Assembly (NCBI GenBank): GCA_030248215.1
Contig: JASANG010003338.1
Coordinates: 1 to 64,000, forward strand
Source: Enoplolaimus lenunculus
Taxonomy: Eukaryota > Nematoda > Enoplea > Enoplida > Thoracostomopsidae
Direction: 5' to 3'
Length of the DNA stretch: 64,000 bases
This document shows, piece by piece, positions 59,287-64,000 of the stretch. The translations under genes and the position numbers were made by a program. How positions within the stretch are numbered: the first letter of the stretch is position 1; each line of letters begins with the position of its first letter. The notes beneath the pieces were generated by a model, which was given only the letters and a program-made list of their open reading frames with translations, searched no databases and was not told where the DNA came from.

Positions 59287-60980
59287 CATAGCGAATATTG
59301 TTTGAACAATTGAAAAAAACAGCTTTATTTCTATTTTCACTACTAAGCTTAGCGTATTCTAGATAGGTGCATCCGGTAGTACTATTTAATTTAACAATTT
59401 TGTAACGATTACATTTTTAATATTCGACACCTCATTAGGCGTCGAATTAAACGGCAGAACAGCCGGTAGAAATGAATATTTCGTACAATTTCATGTTAAT
59501 CATTAGAAAAAAGTATGGCGTTTAATAGATAAACGTGTTAAAGTTTAATCGAAACTCATCATACTACTGTTAGCATGCGAACGACAATCAATGTACTTTC
59601 TACTATTTTGCACAGTGAGACAAAGTTCAGAAACAGCCTGGAAATAACTAATTGCTATTCGGTACAACGGTAAGCAGAGCGGGAGAATATTTTGTTGTCC
59701 ATGTTTGTTTTGCATCTTGCAATTATGAGGACTTGACTTAGAAAATAGCACATTTCTACGCGCAATACGCTTTTCAGAGCAAACGAAGAGTGTTTCGTCA
59801 AGCGGTAAACTGAAGTTTTTATTGCTCTAAACTTTTCTCATTGTCCGGTTGGATATGTGATGCCCACACCGTTCTTCTGTTTTCCGATTATTGGTTTTGG
59901 GTGCGTGTGACACCGTGTGTAGTCGTCATGAAATGACAGTTTTAAAATTGTTGCGACTAGCTATGTAGTTTTGCAATGCAAACGGATCGAAACAACAGCG
60001 TTGACGCGTGAAGAGAGCGTACAGAAGCATCGTAGGTTTAGGAGATGATAATTTATTGTTTTTGACACAAATGACCCAGAATACATGACTTGACGTTTAG
60101 TGTCCAATTTGTCAAATGACATATGATTGTGTGTGATATCGGATAAACGAGTGGTAGTAGAATTGAACTTCTTGTACAGTTTAATGAAACTGCGATAGTT
60201 TCAGCGTATGTGTACCATTGCTAGCACTGAATAAGAAACTTTTTCAAGTATCATTAAGTATATTCGGGTGGTAGTCAACAAGTCAAAAAAGTTTGGTTCG
60301 CAAAATGTTACGCGCTGCAATGCTAAAATTGACGCGCATTACTGTACGGTGCCGGACAGCATATGACCACACCGGACAGTATTAAATAGTCATGAAATAT
60401 ATCGCTGTCCTTAGAATTGAAAATTTTGGAAGCTTTAGAACTGTCGGTTTCCATTATACAATAGAATGGTGATGTATAAAATTGAAATAACAAAATCATT
60501 ACTTGTTTTCAAAATGTAATGAGATCGTTTGAACACTCAATGTAATTACAGTTATTTGATAGCAAAATATGAGGCACACTTGATTCATTCGCATATTTTT
60601 TCATTGATCAATTCATATATAAGTCAAAGATTCAAAAATGAATTAAAGGTTGCTAGCAAGCAACGGTGTATGTATATTTACCTCATTTATAAATTAAAAA
60701 TATACCTTGATTTTTATGGCCTTACTAATAGATGTAAGTTCTTTGTTTGTGATCAAGTGTTTCCGGGCGTTTGTTATCTTCTCCAAGACTTAAGGCTAAG
60801 GTTTAGGTTAGCTCTCACCTACGAATTAGGTTTAGTCATAGGTAAGCTGTACGACCTGCTAAACCTTTGTTTCAATTTTAGCCAAAGACGTCATTCACAG
60901 CGTTATCTATTTTCACGTTGATTTATAAACTTTTTCAATTATTTTTCTTGCGCTTGACGCAATTAAAAAATATACATATC
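59287..60980. other. No confident gene
   Basis: AT-rich. A 130-codon open frame at 60529-60921 has no recognisable motif and overlaps TTAGGC-like hexamers. Confidence 0.35.
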
Positions 60981-61040
60981 ACTTTTATTTCAATGACATT
61001 ACCGAATGCTATGCTCCTCCTAGCCTGTACCTATCGCAAA

Positions 61041-61193
61041 ATGTTCGCGGTCAGTTCAAAGAAGGTTAGGACGGTTCCTAGCGCGGATGCCACGGATTTC
61101 AAGATATATACACATATTGCCATTACCATAATGGGCATGGTGTATGTGTTTTGTCAAATATTTAATTTTATCTGCCGTCGTGTCGGGTTTTGA
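61041..61193 (+). CDS. Possible 50-residue single-pass membrane microprotein
   Basis: The ATG (context CGCAAAATG) opens 50 codons: a basic start (MFAVSSKKVRTVPSADATDF), then a hydrophobic segment (HIAITIMGMVYVFCQIFNFI) and a basic end (CRRVGF) before TGA. This gives a membrane segment with positive charges on both flanks. A strong pyrimidine tract and AG (GCTCCTCCTAG, ending at 61023) lie 17 bases upstream, as expected for a splice or spliced-leader acceptor next to a start codon. No family is recognised and length alone cannot exclude chance. Confidence 0.3.
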   Translation: MFAVSSKKVRTVPSADATDFKIYTHIAITIMGMVYVFCQIFNFICRRVGF

Positions 61194-61993
61194 TGTCGTG
61201 GCTCAAGCGTTTTTACGATTATAAATTAAAGGATCGATAATTATAATGTCTAAAATAGATGATTGGTAGTTTTCATAGGGTGCCAATGTCATCAAATCTG
61301 TATATAATTTTAACGGGAAACAAAAAGACCGTTTCAGTTTGAATTTGCAGGAATTAAATTGCCGGTTTAGTTGTTATTTTTTTCTCAACGTGTTTTATGC
61401 AAGGCCAAATATATTTTCGGAGGATAAATGCAGGACTTTTGAACAATATAGGCGGCATGTTGAAACCTTTTCAAGGAAACTAACATTTTACTTTTGATTT
61501 GAGGTGATCTGAGCCTTTTTCGCTGTAGCCTGCCCACAATTGAACATACTGTTATAAACATCATTACATATTTCGTCGTTGATGGAGCACAAGAACAGCG
61601 GCCATTCGTTATCTTACAACTAATACATTGTAAATATTTTGTAGAATTTTGAAGTAATACAATTGTTTGTTGAACGTCTTAATACGAATTACCAAACCCC
61701 CAAAATCGCTGTATATGGCTGAAAAACGAATACCAGCATGCCTCAAAACACGTTCACTGTAGTGTCCCAAATAAGAGGTGTGACTGATATTTCTTTAACC
61801 TCTCCAGAGGGTACCGCCTGTTATTCGGTGCGGATTGTTATTTATTTTTAACCCACGCTCCGCCACCTTTCGTTACTGTTATATCAGGTAGGTACTGCAA
61901 TTATCCATTGAATTAAATGTATTGTTTGTCTTGTATGAAAAATAATTCAAGGTTGTAACTAGGGATGTACTTTCAAAACTTAAGTATATATAC

Positions 61994-62458
61994 TGTAAGC
62001 ATGTGAGACATGCTTGTCCGTTTATGTGCACATGCGATATAGTGCTGTGCACTGTATGTATGCTAGCTGGCAGCATACGGTCGACAAATATAGTCGACGA
62101 AAAATGCAGTTGGACAGGCGGGCTACGTGGCGCAGCAATGGTAAACTGCCGCGCTATGAACACGGTATTCAGTCGAAAATAGGATGGACGGTTAAGGGAC
62201 GACCTTGTTGAAAATAAGGGCATGTAAGCATGTGAGACATGCTTGTCCTGGTGCATATGCAATAAATGCAATGCACATTGTGGTGTACGGTCGACACATA
62301 TAGTCGATGAAAAATGCAGTTGGTGAGGCGGGCTACGTGGCGCAGTGGTAGAGTGCTCGCTTAAGGATCCATAGGCTAAGAGTTCGATCCCCGCTCTAGC
62401 TCGCTTTTCCAGCTGCTTAGTTGAAAGGTCTGATGTCCCGGTTCCTACCTTGACTGAC
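61994..62458 (+). mobile_element. tRNA-derived SINE, head-to-tail dimer, nested in MITE
   Basis: Flanked by ATATAC at 61988-61993 and 62459-62464, a target-site duplication. It consists of two units (61994-62223 and 62224-62458), each starting TGTAAGCATGTGAGACATGC and sharing GTCGACGAAAAATGCAGTTG-type sequence followed by GGCGGGCTACGTGGCGCAG. The second unit keeps the tRNA promoter boxes. The first unit is diverged after its A box. Confidence 0.8.
62330..62403 (+). promoter_or_regulatory. tRNA-like pol III promoter of the SINE
   Basis: A-box-like TGGCGCAGTGGTAGAGTG and B box GAGTTCGATCCCCGC at tRNA spacing, within GGGCTACG to CTCTAGCTCG. The ends do not pair into a proper acceptor stem. Confidence 0.65.
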
Positions 62459-62665
62459 ATATACTTTAAAGTTTCGAACTCAACTTTAATTGGGCCTGCA
62501 GTTATTTATGCATGACAATTCGGGATAATTGACATTTATGGACTCTATTTAGGATTTATGAACTCTATCTGCTTACGGATTCTTATTAGGGATACGAACA
62601 CGTATTAATTGACACTCAAAATTGCGACCCCCTCTTATTACCTCCTGTTATTCGTGTCACTACAG

Positions 62666-64000
62666 TAACTTCCTTAAAACTCAAAATAAATTTTTTGGCA
62701 CATTTATGCCAATTTTGAGGAGCACTAAATTTGTACACATCTTACAAATCATTCACATGTTGTTTTAAATACTTCTACCTTTATTGCTAACTCTGTGATC
62801 TATAAACGTCCTATATATTTAGTTCCACATCTTCTGGCTGCAGCAAAAATGTTAAATCAAAGTTTGACCAATTTTAGGCCGTGAGAAAATTGTCTCGCGT
62901 TCACGATAAACCATTTTATATAATCGGTCTTTGCAGCTACATAGTCTGCTAAAAAGGATTGTCGAGTTTGCAGACTATATATATGTACAAGCCACGCTAT
63001 GTAAAAACCAATGAATATGTTTTTAAATTGGGGCTGTTTTGATGGATAATTGGATGGAACACTGTAATTGCAAACGATGATTTATTTTGCTACTCAAGTG
63101 TTTGTCAATATTTTATATTTTAAATTTTACTCAAGTTTACATTAAGCTGCGAAACGAAAATTTTCAAAGTTTCATAGATTTTATATACGGTTTCGACTGA
63201 CTTTTTAGCGAAAATTTGTGATCCGGGTCGCGATTTCAGCGGTCTGTTGATTGTTTTCAATTGCTTTAAGACCGGACTGAGAGGTTTAAACTTATATTCA
63301 AGCTCAGAGTTTATGCTTAGGCTTATGCTTAGGCCTACGCCTAGGTTGTAGGTAACATTGGGCTGCTCAATTCATTAGTGAAAATGAAAATAGATACCTA
63401 TTTTAACGTTTACACTTTCATTAGATGTGAAAAAGCATATGCGCCTTGTGATTGGTTACTACCTTTGCCATACTGAAATACGATTTGCTGATGTGAATAC
63501 TTTTTCTTGATTGGCTAAATAACCGCCACCTATTGGCTACCTAATAGTTTGTTTTTCTGAGCAACGCCGAATCAAGCAGGATTAGGTGCGCGCAGGACTA
63601 TCAAGCAACTAATCGAAGTCTGTCCCCAACATTACGGTTTATTGTTTATCTAAGGCCAAGCCGAAGTAAGGCTTAAGCTCAGCTTAAGTTAAGCTTATTT
63701 TCATTGTTTTAGTTATGATGGTAATTTTTGACAAATTTTTTATAGGGCAAAGTAAACAAGTACGGAAACGAGTATAGATCAGTACAAAGTTTCGCAGCTA
63801 AAACCTACAACGTTGCATATGCATGTGACAAGTCTACAAAAGCATGGCATGCAGGCCATTAGCATGCTCAGGTTGCAGGATTAGGGGTTAAAAATTTTCA
63901 GGGGCCGATACAAGGGATTCCCATGACCTACATGCAAACTTAAAACCTTTCTAGGAGAGAATTGTCTATGGGGGTTGCGCTGATCCCGTCCGTTCCACCT
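62666..64000. other. No recognisable gene
   Basis: AT-rich with TTAGGC-like hexamers near 63310-63350 and 63650-63695. Nothing else is supported. Confidence 0.4.

Larger units (their letters stand above)
61757..62665. mobile_element. GTGACCCGAATA-family MITE, interrupted by a SINE
   Basis: Ends CTGTAGTGTCCCAAATAAGA and ATTCGTGTCACTACAG. The body matches 21165-21575 on both sides of an insertion at 61994-62458. Without the insertion it would be about 440 bp. Confidence 0.8.

Overview
The window looks like an AT-rich (roughly 64 percent AT by eye) animal genome dense in small non-autonomous transposons. Genes have many small exons, GT-AG introns of about 0.3 to 2.9 kb, tRNA-derived SINEs and many families of short terminal-inverted-repeat elements (MITEs). 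I see no operons, bacterial gene packing or CRISPR. An espin-type ankyrin gene points to a metazoan. The mix of MITEs, moderate introns and AG acceptors directly before start codons would fit an invertebrate chordate such as an ascidian, but that placement is a guess.

Region 1 (1-12124) is a giant palindrome. Two arms of about 5.5 kb face each other across a 1.1 kb spacer. The outer 2.8 kb of the arms looks base-for-base identical, while the inner 2.7 kb differs by a few percent. The core of the spacer is almost free of A. No convincing gene lies in the arms. They carry MITEs and a tRNA-derived SINE head, each present twice as mirror images.

Region 2 (12.1-28.1 kb) has no confident gene. It holds several MITEs, a tRNA-like fragment and a duplicated exon-like segment of about 195 bp.

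Region 3 (28.3-46.4 kb, minus strand) is the main gene. Fifteen coding exons keep reading frame and splice phase across all 14 junctions and encode about 1,396 residues: about ten N-terminal ankyrin repeats that best resemble espin, then a long, polar, serine-rich tail I do not recognise. At least seven of its introns hold MITEs. One holds a 2.4 kb minisatellite, and one splice acceptor abuts a transposon end.

Region 4 (46.4-64 kb) holds a probable two-exon plus-strand gene (50505-51586). Its predicted 231-residue protein has a myristoylation-type N-terminus and a C-terminal membrane segment. A possible 50-residue membrane microprotein lies at 61041-61193. The rest is a degenerate minisatellite (56.6-57.5 kb), MITEs, and a SINE dimer nested in a MITE (61.8-62.7 kb).

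I recognised no reverse transcriptase, integrase, capsid or envelope sequence, so I call no retrovirus-like or Polinton-like fossil. All family names for repeats are my own descriptions from their end sequences.
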